From positions 40,661-104,660 of the forward strand of contig JAJYYH010000062.1 in assembly GCA_021801255.1 (NCBI GenBank): a DNA stretch of 64,000 bases, in the 5' to 3' direction. The position numbers were made by a program, and so were the translations under genes. Below the pieces are notes generated by a model. It worked only from the letters and a program-made list of their open reading frames with translations, did not search any database and was not told the DNA's origin. Positions 53,015-62,286 of this stretch are shown piece after piece. Within the stretch, counting starts at the first letter, position 1; each line of letters opens with the position of its first letter. Source of the stretch: Pseudomonadota bacterium. GTDB lineage: Bacteria > Pseudomonadota > Alphaproteobacteria > Acetobacterales > Acetobacteraceae.

Positions 53015-53992
53015 CTATCCCGTCACCGCCGCCAGCGCATCGGGGCTCGGTAAACCCGGGCGCGGCGGGACGGTGAGGGTGAGGGTGGCGGAGGCGGCGC
53101 GGCCAGCGGCAAAGAGACTGGCCAGAAAATCCGGATCGGCATTGAATTTGGACGAAATCGGCAGGTCGCGCAGCTCGGCGTCAGCGGTGAAAGAGCGCAG
53201 CCGCAGCCCCGCCGGCAAGGCGGCAAGCTCGGCCTGGAGCACGTTATGGCAGGCGATCTCGTTGAGCCGGTTGAGAATTTCCGCCGGTGTGCGGGGCACG
53301 CCCGGTCGCCGCGCCGGCTGCGCGGCGATGAGCACGAGGTCGTCGGGCGGATGCGGGGCGAGGAGCGGGGCAAGCGGCGGGTTGCCAGCATAGCCGCCAT
53401 CCCAATAGGCGCGCCCGTCGATCTCGACGGCGGGAAACACGAAAGGCAGGCAGGTCGAGGCGAGCAGCACATCGACGGTGATCTCGGCGTTGCCGAACAG
53501 CGCCGCGGCGCCGGTCTCGACATCGGTCGCGACTACCGTGAGGCAGGGCGCGGTGGGCAGGACCAGCGCCACGGGGTCGAGCAGCTCGGTGATGATGCCC
53601 CGCAAGGGGTTGTGCCCAAACGGGTTGAGTTGGGCCGGGCTGAACAGCCGCATCATCGCCTCGAAACCCTGCCAGAGCAGGCTGTTACTGATATCCCAGC
53701 CCCACAGCCAGCGCTCGAACGGGCTGTTGCGCAGCGGGTTCAGCGCATGTGTCCGCTCGATCCCCTGCCACAGCCGGCGCAACGCCGCGCGCGCCGCCCC
53801 ATTGCCGCCGCGCGCCACGCCCTGGGTCAGGAAGGTCGCGAGCAGCGCGCCCGAGGAAACGCCGCAGACCCGGTCGAAGCGCACTCCGTCCTCGAGCAGC
53901 CGGTCGAGCACCCCCCAGGTGAAGGCACCATGCGCCCCACCGCCTTGCAGGGCGAGCGCCCTGACCCCCGCATTGTTTTCATCCGCATCCAT
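53015..53992 (-). CDS. patatin-like phospholipase
   Basis: A lipid acyl hydrolase of 325 residues with the Ser-Asp dyad: glycine-rich oxyanion loop LQGGGAHGAFTWGVL (about 15-29), nucleophile Ser46 in GVSSG, and Asp in AYWDGGYAGNPP. The ATG at 53990-53992 gives a short lead to the first strand. Bacterial patatins of this type are cytosolic or attached to the membrane; substrates may be phospholipids or polyhydroxyalkanoate. The stop lies 5 bp before the sensor kinase start. Confidence 0.9.
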   Translation of the reverse strand: MDADENNAGVRALALQGGGAHGAFTWGVLDRLLEDGVRFDRVCGVSSGALLATFLTQGVARGGNGAARAALRRLWQGIERTHALNPLRNSPFERWLWGWDISNSLLWQGFEAMMRLFSPAQLNPFGHNPLRGIITELLDPVALVLPTAPCLTVVATDVETGAAALFGNAEITVDVLLASTCLPFVFPAVEIDGRAYWDGGYAGNPPLAPLLAPHPPDDLVLIAAQPARRPGVPRTPAEILNRLNEIACHNVLQAELAALPAGLRLRSFTADAELRDLPISSKFNADPDFLASLFAAGRAASATLTLTVPPRPGLPSPDALAAVTG

Positions 53993-54056
53993 AGCACGAA
54001 ATTGTGAAGGTTTCGCGGCTTTTGGGCAAGGGTCAGTACTGCCGCCGGACACAGAA

Positions 54057-54144
54057 CCTGAAAATCAATCGAACTTGAAAACGCCCTCTCGAAACCGCGG
54101 TTTTTCTCCCCTTTGCCGATGCCCGGGCATTCTTTTTGACACTC
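54057..54144. repeat. dispersed intergenic repeat family 2, copy b
   Basis: Starts CCTGAAAATCAATCG and matches 2877-2967. It includes a perfect AAACCGCGGTTT palindrome and a GCCCGGGC palindrome, and ends at the stop codon of the TVP38 gene on the minus strand. Confidence 0.5.
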
Positions 54145-54846
54145 TCAGCCACCCGCGAGGAAAGCCCGGCGATGGCGCCACAGCGCCGGCAGCAGCGCAA
54201 GCAGGGCGAGGCCGAGCAGCGGCAGCAGCAGGCGGGGCGTGAGCAGAATGCCGGGGTTCGGCGTATGGCCGCTCGCCAGCACGTCGGATAGCCCGGCGCC
54301 GATACCGGCGAACACCACGGTTGCCGGGATAATCCCGAGCACGGTCGCCGCGGCATAGGGCAGAAGCTTCATGCCGAGCAGCGCCGGGGCGAGATTGACC
54401 AGCCAGAACGGCACCACCGGCACCAGGCGGAGCGCCAGGAGGTAATTGAACCCGTCGCGCGCGAGGCCCTCGCGCAGCCGCTCGGCAAACCGGCCCAAGC
54501 GCCGCTGCAACGGCGCGGCGAGGAGGGTGCGGGCGAGCAGGAACAGCAGAATGGCGCCGAGGCTGGCGCCCACGACCGCCAGCGCCGCGCCCCGCCAGGG
54601 GCCGAACATCAGCCCACCCGCCACCGTCAGCACGCCCCCGCCCGGCACGCTGAGCGCCACCACCGCGGCATAGACGCCGATATAGGCGAGTGCCGCGAGC
54701 CAGGGATGGGCGCGCGCATCGGCTTGCAGCACCGCCTGATGCAGCGCCAGCGCCGCCCAGGAGAGCTGCCGCGGCACGCCAAACGCGAAAGCCGCCGCGA
54801 TGGCGGCCGCGAGAAGCGCGAGCAGGAACAGCCGGGCGGGCGTCAT
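54145..54846 (-). CDS. TVP38/TMEM64 (VTT/DedA-like) membrane protein
   Basis: A 233-residue integral membrane protein with five or six hydrophobic segments. Family marks are the [21 protein letters not shown] re-entrant motif (about 70-90) and the [19 protein letters not shown] segment (about 135-153). VTT proteins are linked to lipid scrambling or transport of small anions; the role in bacteria is not settled. ATG 54844-54846 fits the first helix ([17 protein letters not shown]). Divergent from rpmH. Confidence 0.85.
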   Translation of the reverse strand: MTPARLFLLALLAAAIAAAFAFGVPRQLSWAALALHQAVLQADARAHPWLAALAYIGVYAAVVALSVPGGGVLTVAGGLMFGPWRGAALAVVGASLGAILLFLLARTLLAAPLQRRLGRFAERLREGLARDGFNYLLALRLVPVVPFWLVNLAPALLGMKLLPYAAATVLGIIPATVVFAGIGAGLSDVLASGHTPNPGILLTPRLLLPLLGLALLALLPALWRHRRAFLAGG

Positions 54847-54873
54847 GCGGGGATACTGCCCGTGCCGGCGCGA

Positions 54874-54903
54874 TTGACGCAATGTGCCGGCTCCCCCTAT
54901 ACG
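54874..54903 (+). promoter_or_regulatory. sigma-70 promoter of the rpmH-rnpA-yidD-yidC cluster
   Basis: TTGACG (54874-54879) and TATACG (54898-54903) with 18-bp spacing lie about 80 bp before rpmH. GGAGAG at 54973-54978 serves as the ribosome binding site. Confidence 0.7.
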
Positions 54904-54983
54904 AGGGCGCGATGCGAGCGGGGCGGCGCTGCCGGCGCCCGCTTTCGTATGTAATTGTCCCGGTCCCTGGTCTGGAGAGCGTC

Positions 54984-55118
54984 GTGAAGCGCACCTATCA
55001 ACCCTCGAAGCTGGTCCGCAAGCGCCGGCATGGCTTCCGCGCCCGCATGGCAACCGTCGGCGGCCGCAGAGTGCTCTCGGCCCGCCGTGCCAAGGGCCGC
55101 AAGCGCCTCTCGGCCTGA
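54984..55118 (+). CDS. rpmH: 50S ribosomal protein L34
   Basis: A 44-residue highly basic protein with the family sequence [19 protein letters not shown] and the ending GRKRLSA. It begins with GTG at 54984. It starts the conserved rpmH-rnpA-yidD-yidC cluster often found near the replication origin in bacteria. Confidence 0.97.
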   Translation: MKRTYQPSKLVRKRRHGFRARMATVGGRRVLSARRAKGRKRLSA

Positions 55119-55122
55119 TCGC

Positions 55123-55500
55123 TTGACCGGCGTGATCGCCACGGCGACGGACCTGCCCAGGCCTCCGCGCCCGGCACGGCTAAAACGCCGCGCCGAATTC
55201 CTCGCCGTTGCCGCCCGGGGCCGCAAGGTGCAGATGCCCGGCCTCGTGCTCCAGGCGCTGGCGCGCGAGCAAGCCGCGCCGCTCCGCCTCGGCTTCACCG
55301 TCACCCGCAAGATCGGCAACGCGGTGGCGCGCAACCGTGCGCGGCGCCGACTCAAGGAAGCGGCGCGGCTGTTTTTCGCTGAACACCCGACGGCCGGCGT
55401 CGACCTCGTGCTGATCGGACGGGGGGAAACCGCGCGGCGGGAATTTTCCGCCCTGCGCGAGGATCTCTCGCGCGCGCTCGCCAAGGCGCGGCTTTCATGA
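55123..55500 (+). CDS. rnpA: ribonuclease P protein component
   Basis: The protein subunit of RNase P helps the RNA subunit process pre-tRNAs. About 122-125 residues. It has LKRRAEFLAVAARGRKV near the start and the RNR motif region FTVTRKIGNAVARNRARRRL, then LVLIGRGETARREFSAL. No ATG is in place; TTG 55123 (5 bp after rpmH) or GTG 55132 would serve. Its stop overlaps the yidD ATG by 4 bp. Confidence 0.93.
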   Translation: MTGVIATATDLPRPPRPARLKRRAEFLAVAARGRKVQMPGLVLQALAREQAAPLRLGFTVTRKIGNAVARNRARRRLKEAARLFFAEHPTAGVDLVLIGRGETARREFSALREDLSRALAKARLS

Positions 55501-55760
55501 GAGCGGCGCCGAGCGGCCCCGCCGCCTTCCTGCTGGCGCGTCTGGTGCGGCTCTATCAGTTGCTGCTGCGTCCCCTGATCGGCGGACATTGCCGCTTTCA
55601 CCCGAGCTGTAGCGCCTATGCCATCGCCGCGTTGGAAACCCACGGGGCATGGCGCGGCCTGGGTCTCGCCATCTGGCGCCTGCTTCGCTGCAATCCCTGG
55701 TCGGCGGGCGGGATCGATCCCCCACCGCCGCGCGCAACCGAGCCCCGTCGGATAGCATAG
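55497..55760 (+). CDS. yidD: membrane protein insertion efficiency factor YidD
   Basis: An 87-residue inner-membrane-associated protein that aids YidC/Sec insertion. The family motifs HCRFHPSCSAYAIAALETHG (three-cysteine group with the later CNPW) and LLRCNPWSAGGIDPPP are present. Translationally coupled to rnpA (ATGA) and placed 2 bp before yidC. Confidence 0.96.
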   Translation: MRAAPSGPAAFLLARLVRLYQLLLRPLIGGHCRFHPSCSAYAIAALETHGAWRGLGLAIWRLLRCNPWSAGGIDPPPPRATEPRRIA

Positions 55761-55762
55761 GC

Positions 55763-57496
55763 ATGGAACAACGCCGCCTGATCCTCGCGATCGCGCTCTC
55801 GATCGCGATTCTCCTAGGCTTTCAGATGCTCTACCGGCGCATCGCCCCGGCCCCGGCGCCGAGCGAGACCGCCGAGACGATGCCGCCGCCGGCCCCGCCT
55901 GCGGTCGGCCCGGTGCGCCCGCCCGCCGAGACGGCCGGCGCCCAGCCCGAAGCGCCGGCGCCACGCCTCGCCATCCTCGCCCCACGCATCGAGGGCAGTC
56001 TCGGGCTGCGCGGCGCCCGGCTCGACGATCTCGTGCTGCGCGACTATCGCGACACGGTCGCGGCCAATTCGCCCCTGGTGCAACTCCTTGCGCGCCCCGC
56101 CTCGGCGACCCCCTATTACGTGCAGTTCGGCTGGAGCGCGCCGCTCGGCACCAGCCTCAAACTACCCGACAGCACCACGCTCTGGCAGGCCTCGGCGCCG
56201 ACGCTGACGCCGCGCCAGCCGGTCACCCTGACCTGGGACAACGGCGCCGGGCTGGTGTTCTCGATCGCGCTCGCGGTCGATGACAACTACATGTTCACCA
56301 TCCGCCAGAGTGTCGCCAACGGCACCGCTCAGCCGGTGGACCTGTTCCCCTGGGCGCGCATCCGACGCGACTACACCCCCCCCACCGCGGGTTACTACAT
56401 CCTCCATGAGGGCCTCCTCGGGGTGATCGGCGGGCGGCTCCAGGAACTCACCTACGCCAAGGCGAAAACCGCCGGCGAGCACACCGACGGCCTCGCCTAT
56501 CAGGCGAGCGCGCCTGGCGGCTGGGCCGGCATTACCGACAAATACTGGCTCACCGCCCTGATCCCGCCGCAGAATCAGGACGAGACGGTCTCCTTCCGCG
56601 ATGTCAAGGTCAACGACACCGTGGGCTATCAGGTCGATTTCACCCGCCAGACCCCCGAGACCATCGCTCCCGGCGGAGCCGGGTCGGAAACGCTGCGCCT
56701 CTTCGCCGGGGCCAAGGAAGTGCATCTGCTCGACCGCTACGAGCGCCGCTTCGGCATTCCGAGCTTTGACAAGGCGGTCGATTTCGGCTGGTTCTATTTC
56801 CTCACCAAGCCGTTTTTCTATGCCATCGACTGGCTCTATCAGCGGCTCGGCAATTTTGGCCTGGCGATCATGGCCTTCACGGTGATCGTCAAGGCGCTGT
56901 TCTTCCCGCTCGCCAATAAATCCTACAAATCGATGGGCAAGATGCGCCTGCTCGGCCCCAAGATGCAGGCCATGCGCGAGCGCTTCAAGGACGACCCGGC
57001 GCGCCAGCAGCAGGAAATGATGGCGCTTTATAAGGCCGAGGGAGTCAACCCGGCGAGCGGCTGCCTGCCGATGCTGATCCAGGTGCCGGTGTTCTTCTCG
57101 CTCTACAAGGTGATCTTCGTCACCATCGAGATGCGCCAGGCGCCGTTCTATGGCTGGATCCGCGACCTCTCGGTGCCCGATCCGACCAATGTATTCAATC
57201 TCTTCGGTTTGTTGCCTTTCGATCCGACGCAGATCTCGCCCTTCCTCCATCTCGGCGCCTGGCCGCTGCTCATGGGGGTGTCGATGTTCCTGCAACAAAA
57301 ACTCAACCCGCCGCCGCCCGACCCGGTGCAGGCGCGGATGTTCCAGTTCATGCCGGTGATTTTCACCTTCATGCTGGCGCGTTTTCCGGCCGGGCTGGTG
57401 ATCTACTGGACCTGGAACAATCTGCTCTCGATTGCCCAGCAATGGCTGATCATGCGCGGCACGCGGCTCGGTGCGGCCAAGCCGGTGCGGACATAG
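55763..57496 (+). CDS. yidC: membrane protein insertase YidC
   Basis: YidC inserts and folds inner-membrane proteins, alone or with Sec. The 577 residues have the first helix (RLILAIALSIAILLGFQML), a large periplasmic beta-sandwich P1 (about 75-330), then the core of five helices: DFGWFYFLTKPFFYAIDWLY, FGLAIMAFTVIVKALFFPLA, the coiled cytosolic loop KMRLLGPKMQAMRERFKDDP, NPASGCLPMLIQVPVFFSLY and the last MFQFMPVIFTFMLARFPAGL. The proline-rich stretch after helix 1 is typical of alphaproteobacteria. yihA overlaps its 3' end. Confidence 0.96.
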   Translation: MEQRRLILAIALSIAILLGFQMLYRRIAPAPAPSETAETMPPPAPPAVGPVRPPAETAGAQPEAPAPRLAILAPRIEGSLGLRGARLDDLVLRDYRDTVAANSPLVQLLARPASATPYYVQFGWSAPLGTSLKLPDSTTLWQASAPTLTPRQPVTLTWDNGAGLVFSIALAVDDNYMFTIRQSVANGTAQPVDLFPWARIRRDYTPPTAGYYILHEGLLGVIGGRLQELTYAKAKTAGEHTDGLAYQASAPGGWAGITDKYWLTALIPPQNQDETVSFRDVKVNDTVGYQVDFTRQTPETIAPGGAGSETLRLFAGAKEVHLLDRYERRFGIPSFDKAVDFGWFYFLTKPFFYAIDWLYQRLGNFGLAIMAFTVIVKALFFPLANKSYKSMGKMRLLGPKMQAMRERFKDDPARQQQEMMALYKAEGVNPASGCLPMLIQVPVFFSLYKVIFVTIEMRQAPFYGWIRDLSVPDPTNVFNLFGLLPFDPTQISPFLHLGAWPLLMGVSMFLQQKLNPPPPDPVQARMFQFMPVIFTFMLARFPAGLVIYWTWNNLLSIAQQWLIMRGTRLGAAKPVRT

Positions 57497-58140
57497 GCGC
57501 GCCCGACGCGGGCGAGGCGCTGTTTGCCGGGGCGAGCCGCTTCGTTCACGCCGCCCAGCGCCTCGACCAGCTGCTCCCGCCCGATCTGCCGGAGATTGCC
57601 TTCGCCGGGCGCTCCAATGTCGGCAAATCCTCGCTGCTCAACGCGCTCGCCGGGCGCAAGCTGCTGGCGCGCATCTCGCACCGGCCGGGGCGGACGCAGC
57701 AGCTCAATTTCTTCGACCTCGCCGGGCGGCTCATGCTCGTCGATATGCCAGGCTACGGCTATGCCGAGGCGGCGAAGCAAATGAAGGCGGACTGGCAAGG
57801 GTTGATGTTCGATTACCTGCGCGGGCGGCCCAATCTCCGGCGCGCGCTGCTGCTGCTCGATGCGCGGATCGAGGTCAAGGCTTCCGATCACGCGGTGATG
57901 GAGCTGCTCGATCAGGCGGCGGTGAGTTTTCAGATCGTCCTCACCAAGACCGATGGCATCAAACCCCCGGCACTGGCCGCCAAGCAAGCGGAAGCGCAGC
58001 GCCTGGCGCGCGCCCATACCGCCGCCCACCCCGAGGTGATCGCGACCAGTGCGGCAACCGGCGCCGGGATCGCCGAGCTGCGCGCGGCGCTGGCGGGCCT
58101 TGCCGCGCCGATCGCGGCAAGCGGGTTCAGACAAACATAA
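57442..58140 (+). CDS. engB: ribosome biogenesis GTPase YihA/YsxC (EngB)
   Basis: A 232-residue GTPase for large-subunit assembly. G1 AGRSNVGKSSLLNAL, G2 HRPGRTQQLNFF, G3 VDMPGYGYAEAA, G4 LTKTDGI, G5 TSAATGAGI. The only in-frame start before the conserved part is ATG 57442, which makes a 55-bp overlap with yidC; there is no later start before LFAGASRFVHAA except non-standard codons. The end overlaps the convergent flavoprotein gene by 14 bp. Confidence 0.93.
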   Translation: MADHARHAARCGQAGADIGAPDAGEALFAGASRFVHAAQRLDQLLPPDLPEIAFAGRSNVGKSSLLNALAGRKLLARISHRPGRTQQLNFFDLAGRLMLVDMPGYGYAEAAKQMKADWQGLMFDYLRGRPNLRRALLLLDARIEVKASDHAVMELLDQAAVSFQIVLTKTDGIKPPALAAKQAEAQRLARAHTAAHPEVIATSAATGAGIAELRAALAGLAAPIAASGFRQT

Positions 58141-59299
58141 AATCAGACGTGATGCCGAGCAGGAACTGCCCGACGCTCTCGAAATGCGCGGCGCGTGCCT
58201 GCACCTGCTGCGAGACCGCGTGGCTGTCGCGAAAGCGCCGCTCGATCGGATCGCCGGTGAAAATCGCGTTCACCCCGGCGGCGTGATAGACCGCCTCGCT
58301 CACCGCCCGGCCCACGGCCAGGGCGTGCGAGGCGGCAAGCCGGATATCGATCCGTTCCGCCGCTCCGAGCGGCGCCTCGGCGGCGCGCGCTTCGCATTCG
58401 CCAAGTGTTGCCCAGAGGAGCGCGCGGGCGGCGCGGAGCCTCCCCTCCAGCCGGCCGATCTCGGCCTGCACGGCAGGGCTTTCCGCCAAGCGCCGGCTGC
58501 CATCGCGCGGCACCTTGTCACGCGCCAGGATAATGAACGCGTCCAGCATCTCGCGCGCGATGCCAAGCGCCACGGCGGCGAAGCCGCTGGCATAGAGATG
58601 GGTCGTGGCGAAGCGATAGAGCACGCCCGCGGCACGGCATTCCGCGGTGATGTCGCGCAGCAGCGTCAGTTCGGCTGGCACGAAAAGATTCTCGACGGCG
58701 TAGCTGTCGCTGCCAGTGCCGCGCAGCCCGATGACCTGCCAGCGATCCTCGATCCGGGCGGCCTCGCGCGGGAACAGCGCGCTCCGCTCAACAAGCTGGC
58801 CCTCGGCGTCGCGCGCCAGGGACCCATCCGCTGCCACCACCCGGCAATGTCCGCCGAGCCAGGTGGCGTGGCGGCTGCCGCTCGCGAACCCCCATTTGCC
58901 GCTGACCCGAAAACCGCCGGGGACGGGGTGCATCCGCCCGACCGCGCCGGCCCCCCAGGCGAGCACGGCGCGCGGATCGCCAAATACTTTCGCGGCCGCC
59001 GGCGGGTCGAGATAAGCCGCCGACATGGAACACCCGGCGGTCTGGCAGATCACCCAGGCGGTCGCGGCATCAGCGCGTGCGAGTTCCTCGATCACCGCGA
59101 CGAAGGCGCTCGGTGCCAGTTCCCCCCCGCCCAAGGCACGCGGCAGCAGCAGGCGGAACAGGCCAGCTTCATGCAGCGCCGCAACCAGATCGGCAGGCAA
59201 TTCCCGCGCCGCCTCGATGCGGGGAGCCGCGGCGGCGATCAGCGGGGTGAGGCGCCGGGCGGCAGCGATTGCGCGTTCCGGGGATGGCGATTGCGGCAT
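58127..59299 (-). CDS. acyl-CoA dehydrogenase-fold flavoprotein (flavin monooxygenase/HsaA-like)
   Basis: A 390-residue protein with the acyl-CoA dehydrogenase fold: N-terminal helices with LHEAGLFRLLLPRALGGGEL, middle beta domain GFRVSGKWGFASGSRHATW and GLRGTGSDSYAVENLFVPAE, and C-terminal helices with IFTGDPIERRFRDSHAVSQQ. The catalytic glutamate of true acyl-CoA dehydrogenases is not evident, and the end pattern fits the group D monooxygenase / HsaA / DszC side of the family. It would use reduced flavin and a reductase. It lies 28 bp downstream of the cytochrome gene on the same strand. Confidence 0.8.
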   Translation of the reverse strand: MPQSPSPERAIAAARRLTPLIAAAAPRIEAARELPADLVAALHEAGLFRLLLPRALGGGELAPSAFVAVIEELARADAATAWVICQTAGCSMSAAYLDPPAAAKVFGDPRAVLAWGAGAVGRMHPVPGGFRVSGKWGFASGSRHATWLGGHCRVVAADGSLARDAEGQLVERSALFPREAARIEDRWQVIGLRGTGSDSYAVENLFVPAELTLLRDITAECRAAGVLYRFATTHLYASGFAAVALGIAREMLDAFIILARDKVPRDGSRRLAESPAVQAEIGRLEGRLRAARALLWATLGECEARAAEAPLGAAERIDIRLAASHALAVGRAVSEAVYHAAGVNAIFTGDPIERRFRDSHAVSQQVQARAAHFESVGQFLLGITSDFMFV

Positions 59300-59327
59300 G
59301 GGCTCCTCGTGGTCCTGACCCTTGCCG

Positions 59328-60521
59328 CTATTGGTGCATGGGCACGGCGCTGGCGTCCACACCCGGCGCCCTGTTGCCCCAGCTATTGCGGATATAGCTC
59401 GCGACCGCCGCGATCTCCTCGGGCCGCAGCAATCCGGCAAAGGCGGGCATGGCCGGGCCGGTCGGCGCGTCCGGCGTTGCGACCGCCTGGGCGCCGTGAA
59501 CGATAACGCCGAGCACGGTATCGGGACGCCGCGCCTGCACCACGGCGCTGCCGGCCAGACGCGGAAAAAGCCGCGCCTGGCCCAGGCCCTCGGCGCCGTG
59601 GCAGGGCGCGCAGCGGTCGCGATAGAGGCCTTTTCCCCGCGCCATGATGGCTTCATCCGGCCGCGGCGAAGGCGCGGTCGGCGCGGCGGGGAGGGATTTG
59701 AGATAGTCCGCTATGGCGGCGCGATCGGCCTCGGTCATGCGCGAGGTCGAAAGCCGCACCACCTCGGCCATCGGCCCGCTGGCGAGCTGGCGGGAGGTCG
59801 CGCCGCTGGCGAGAAACCGGGTGATGTCGTCCGCGCTCCAGCCGCCGAGGCCGGTGCGGCGATCGCCATCGAGGGCGGGGGCGACCCAGCCCGCGACCAC
59901 CCCGCCCTGCAAGGCGCGGGCAAGAACATCGCCGCCGAGCGCGGTTTTCGGCGTGTGGCAGGCGCCGCAATGCCCCGGCCCCTCGACCAGGAAGGCGCCG
60001 CGATTCCAGGGCGCGTCATGACCGGGATCGGGACGCCAGGGAGTGGGGCGGAAATAGAGCAGGTTCCAGAGGCCAAGGAAGGGGCGAAAATCGAGGGGAA
60101 AAGCGAGATCGGCGCCGCGCAGGTCTTGATGAACCGGCGGGAGGCCGCGGAAATAGGCGGCAAGCGCCGCCACGTCGGCATCGCTGAACGCGGCGAAATA
60201 GGGATAGGGATGGGCCGGATAGAGATATTCTCCCCCGCGCCCGATCCCGTCCCGCACCGCGCGGGCGAACTCAGCCTCTGACCAAGCGCCGATCCCGGTT
60301 GCCGGATCGGGGGTGAGATTGGGCGCGATGACCGCGCCGAACGGGGTGGGGATGCGCCGCCCACCGGCCATCGCCGCCCCGCCGGGGGCGGTATGGCAAG
60401 CGGCGCAATCGCCGAGCACCGCGAGATAGGCGCCGCGCTCGGCCGCCGTCTCGGCGCGCGCCGCCCCGACCACGAGCAGGCCGGCCAGCACCACGACGCG
60501 GGTGAGGTGCTGGCCGATCAT
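59328..60521 (-). CDS. triheme cytochrome c, dehydrogenase electron-transfer subunit
   Basis: The periplasmic membrane-attached cytochrome that accepts electrons from a flavoprotein dehydrogenase and gives them to ubiquinone. The 397-residue protein has a signal peptide (VVVLAGLLVVGAARAE) and three heme-binding sites: CAACH, CGACH and CAPCH. Axial methionine candidates follow each (e.g. PAMPAFAGLL). It resembles subunit II of gluconate or sorbitol dehydrogenases of acetic acid bacteria. The GMC flavoprotein gene ends 4 bp upstream; both are surely cotranscribed. Confidence 0.92.
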   Translation of the reverse strand: MIGQHLTRVVVLAGLLVVGAARAETAAERGAYLAVLGDCAACHTAPGGAAMAGGRRIPTPFGAVIAPNLTPDPATGIGAWSEAEFARAVRDGIGRGGEYLYPAHPYPYFAAFSDADVAALAAYFRGLPPVHQDLRGADLAFPLDFRPFLGLWNLLYFRPTPWRPDPGHDAPWNRGAFLVEGPGHCGACHTPKTALGGDVLARALQGGVVAGWVAPALDGDRRTGLGGWSADDITRFLASGATSRQLASGPMAEVVRLSTSRMTEADRAAIADYLKSLPAAPTAPSPRPDEAIMARGKGLYRDRCAPCHGAEGLGQARLFPRLAGSAVVQARRPDTVLGVIVHGAQAVATPDAPTGPAMPAFAGLLRPEEIAAVASYIRNSWGNRAPGVDASAVPMHQ

Positions 60522-60525
60522 CGCC

Positions 60526-62286
60526 TTAGGCCAGCGGGCCCGGCGCATGGCGATAGCGCGTAACGATCGCCTCGGCGCTGCGCAAGGCCAGCGCGGCGAT
60601 CGTGCCGGTCGGGTTATAGCCCGGGTTCTGCGGAAATGCCGAGCCGCCTACGACGAAAAGATTATCGAGATCCCAGCTTTGCAGATAGGAATTCACCGCG
60701 CTCGTGGCGGGATCGTCGCCGGCGATCGCGCCGCCCACGGTATGCGTGCTCTGGTAGGGCACCATGCTGTAGGGCGCGTGGCGTTTTTCGACCACCATCC
60801 AGCTCGGCCGCATGGCGCGCGCAATCTCCCCCAGCCGCTCGGTGACGAAATCCGACATGAGCAGATCGTTGGGGTGGAAATCGAAGGTAAGGCGGAGCAG
60901 CGGCCGGCCGAGGCGATCGCGATAGGTGGGGTCGAGATCACAGAAGGCGCCACGATGGCTCATCGAACTGCCCGAGGCGATCAGCCGCGTGGTGCGGAGG
61001 TAGGATTGCGCCACCGCCGCCTTCCAGGCATGTCCCCAGCGCGGTGTGCCGGGCGGTGTCGGATGGTTGAGGATGGGCCGGCCGTTGGTCGCGAGCAGGC
61101 CAAGATAGGCGCCGCCGATGAAGCCGAGCGCGGCGTGATCGAAAACATCGCCGTTGTAATCATCGATGATCATGCCGAGCGCGCCGGCGCCGATGAACGG
61201 GTTGAGCAATTTATCGGCGAACGATACCTGCACGGATGACGTGGTTTGATAGCTGAAATTGCGCCCGATGACGCCTTGCCCGCTCTGCGGGTCATAAGGC
61301 GCGCCGATGCCCGAAAGCCGCAGCAGGCGGACATTCTCCAGCATGAAGGCGGCGAGCACGACGATCTCGGCGGGCTGGAAAACCTCCGTGCCGGCGGCAT
61401 CGACATAGGTCACGCCGCGCGCCCGCCGCGCCCGCGGGTCGTGCGCGATCGCCAGCACCTCGCATTCGGTGCGGAGCGAAAAATTCTCCCGCGCCGCGAG
61501 CCGGGGGAAAAGCACTGTTTGCGGGCTCGCCTTGGAATAATTGCCGCAGCCGAAGCGCTCGCAAAAGCCGCAATAGGTGCAGGGCCCGAGCGTCACGCCA
61601 AGCGGGTTGGTATAGGATTGCGAGAGATTGGCCGAGGGTTGTGGAAACGGATGATAGCCCAACTCACGGGCGGCCTCGGCAAACAGCGTCGGCGCATAGG
61701 GCATTTTCATCGGCGGGGTGGGATATTCGCGCGCCCGCCGGCCCTCGAAGGGATTGCCGCCGGGCTGGATAACCCCCGCGAGATTGCCGGCCTTGCCGGA
61801 AATTCCACACATATACTCGAAGCGATCGTAATAGGGTTCCAGCTCGGCGTAGCTCACCGGCCAGTCCTGGATGGTGATATCGGGGGCGATGAAGCGGCTT
61901 CCGTAGCGCTCCGTGAGATGGCTGCGCAGGGAAAAATCGCTGGGCAGAAACCGCCAGGTCTGGCCGTTCCAATGCACGCCGCCGCCGCCCGCGCCGCTGG
62001 CCGGCAGGAACGAGCCCCAGGCGCGCACCGGCAGGGCGGTCTGGGCGATATTGTTGCGAAAGGTGATGGTGCTTTCGGCCGGCGCGACAACGAGGTCGTG
62101 GCGGACGGCGTAGCGCAGCTCATCGGGGGCGCGGGCGGGAGGGAAACTCGTCGCGGTGTTGCGCCACGGCCCGCGCTCGAGGGCGACCACCGACAGCCCC
62201 GCGGTGCTCAACGCCTCGGCCAGCAGCGCGCCGCTCCAGCCGAAGCCGATGACGACCGCATCGACCGGCTTCATCCGCACGCTCAT
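60526..62286 (-). CDS. GMC-family dehydrogenase, gluconate 2-dehydrogenase flavoprotein-like
   Basis: A 586-residue FAD flavoprotein. FAD-binding VVIGFGWSGALLAEAL lies at about 11-26. A cysteine group CTYCGFCERFGC (Cys236, 239, 242, 247) resembles the iron-sulfur site of FAD gluconate and glucose dehydrogenases. The C-terminus has QSTHTVGGAIAG and PGYNPTGTIAALALRSAEAI with catalytic His/Asn. It oxidises a sugar, sugar acid or polyol in the periplasm and passes electrons to the triheme cytochrome. These enzymes usually have a small gamma subunit with a Tat signal that exports the complex; none is found on either side. Start ATG 62284-62286. Confidence 0.88.
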   Translation of the reverse strand: MSVRMKPVDAVVIGFGWSGALLAEALSTAGLSVVALERGPWRNTATSFPPARAPDELRYAVRHDLVVAPAESTITFRNNIAQTALPVRAWGSFLPASGAGGGGVHWNGQTWRFLPSDFSLRSHLTERYGSRFIAPDITIQDWPVSYAELEPYYDRFEYMCGISGKAGNLAGVIQPGGNPFEGRRAREYPTPPMKMPYAPTLFAEAARELGYHPFPQPSANLSQSYTNPLGVTLGPCTYCGFCERFGCGNYSKASPQTVLFPRLAARENFSLRTECEVLAIAHDPRARRARGVTYVDAAGTEVFQPAEIVVLAAFMLENVRLLRLSGIGAPYDPQSGQGVIGRNFSYQTTSSVQVSFADKLLNPFIGAGALGMIIDDYNGDVFDHAALGFIGGAYLGLLATNGRPILNHPTPPGTPRWGHAWKAAVAQSYLRTTRLIASGSSMSHRGAFCDLDPTYRDRLGRPLLRLTFDFHPNDLLMSDFVTERLGEIARAMRPSWMVVEKRHAPYSMVPYQSTHTVGGAIAGDDPATSAVNSYLQSWDLDNLFVVGGSAFPQNPGYNPTGTIAALALRSAEAIVTRYRHAPGPLA

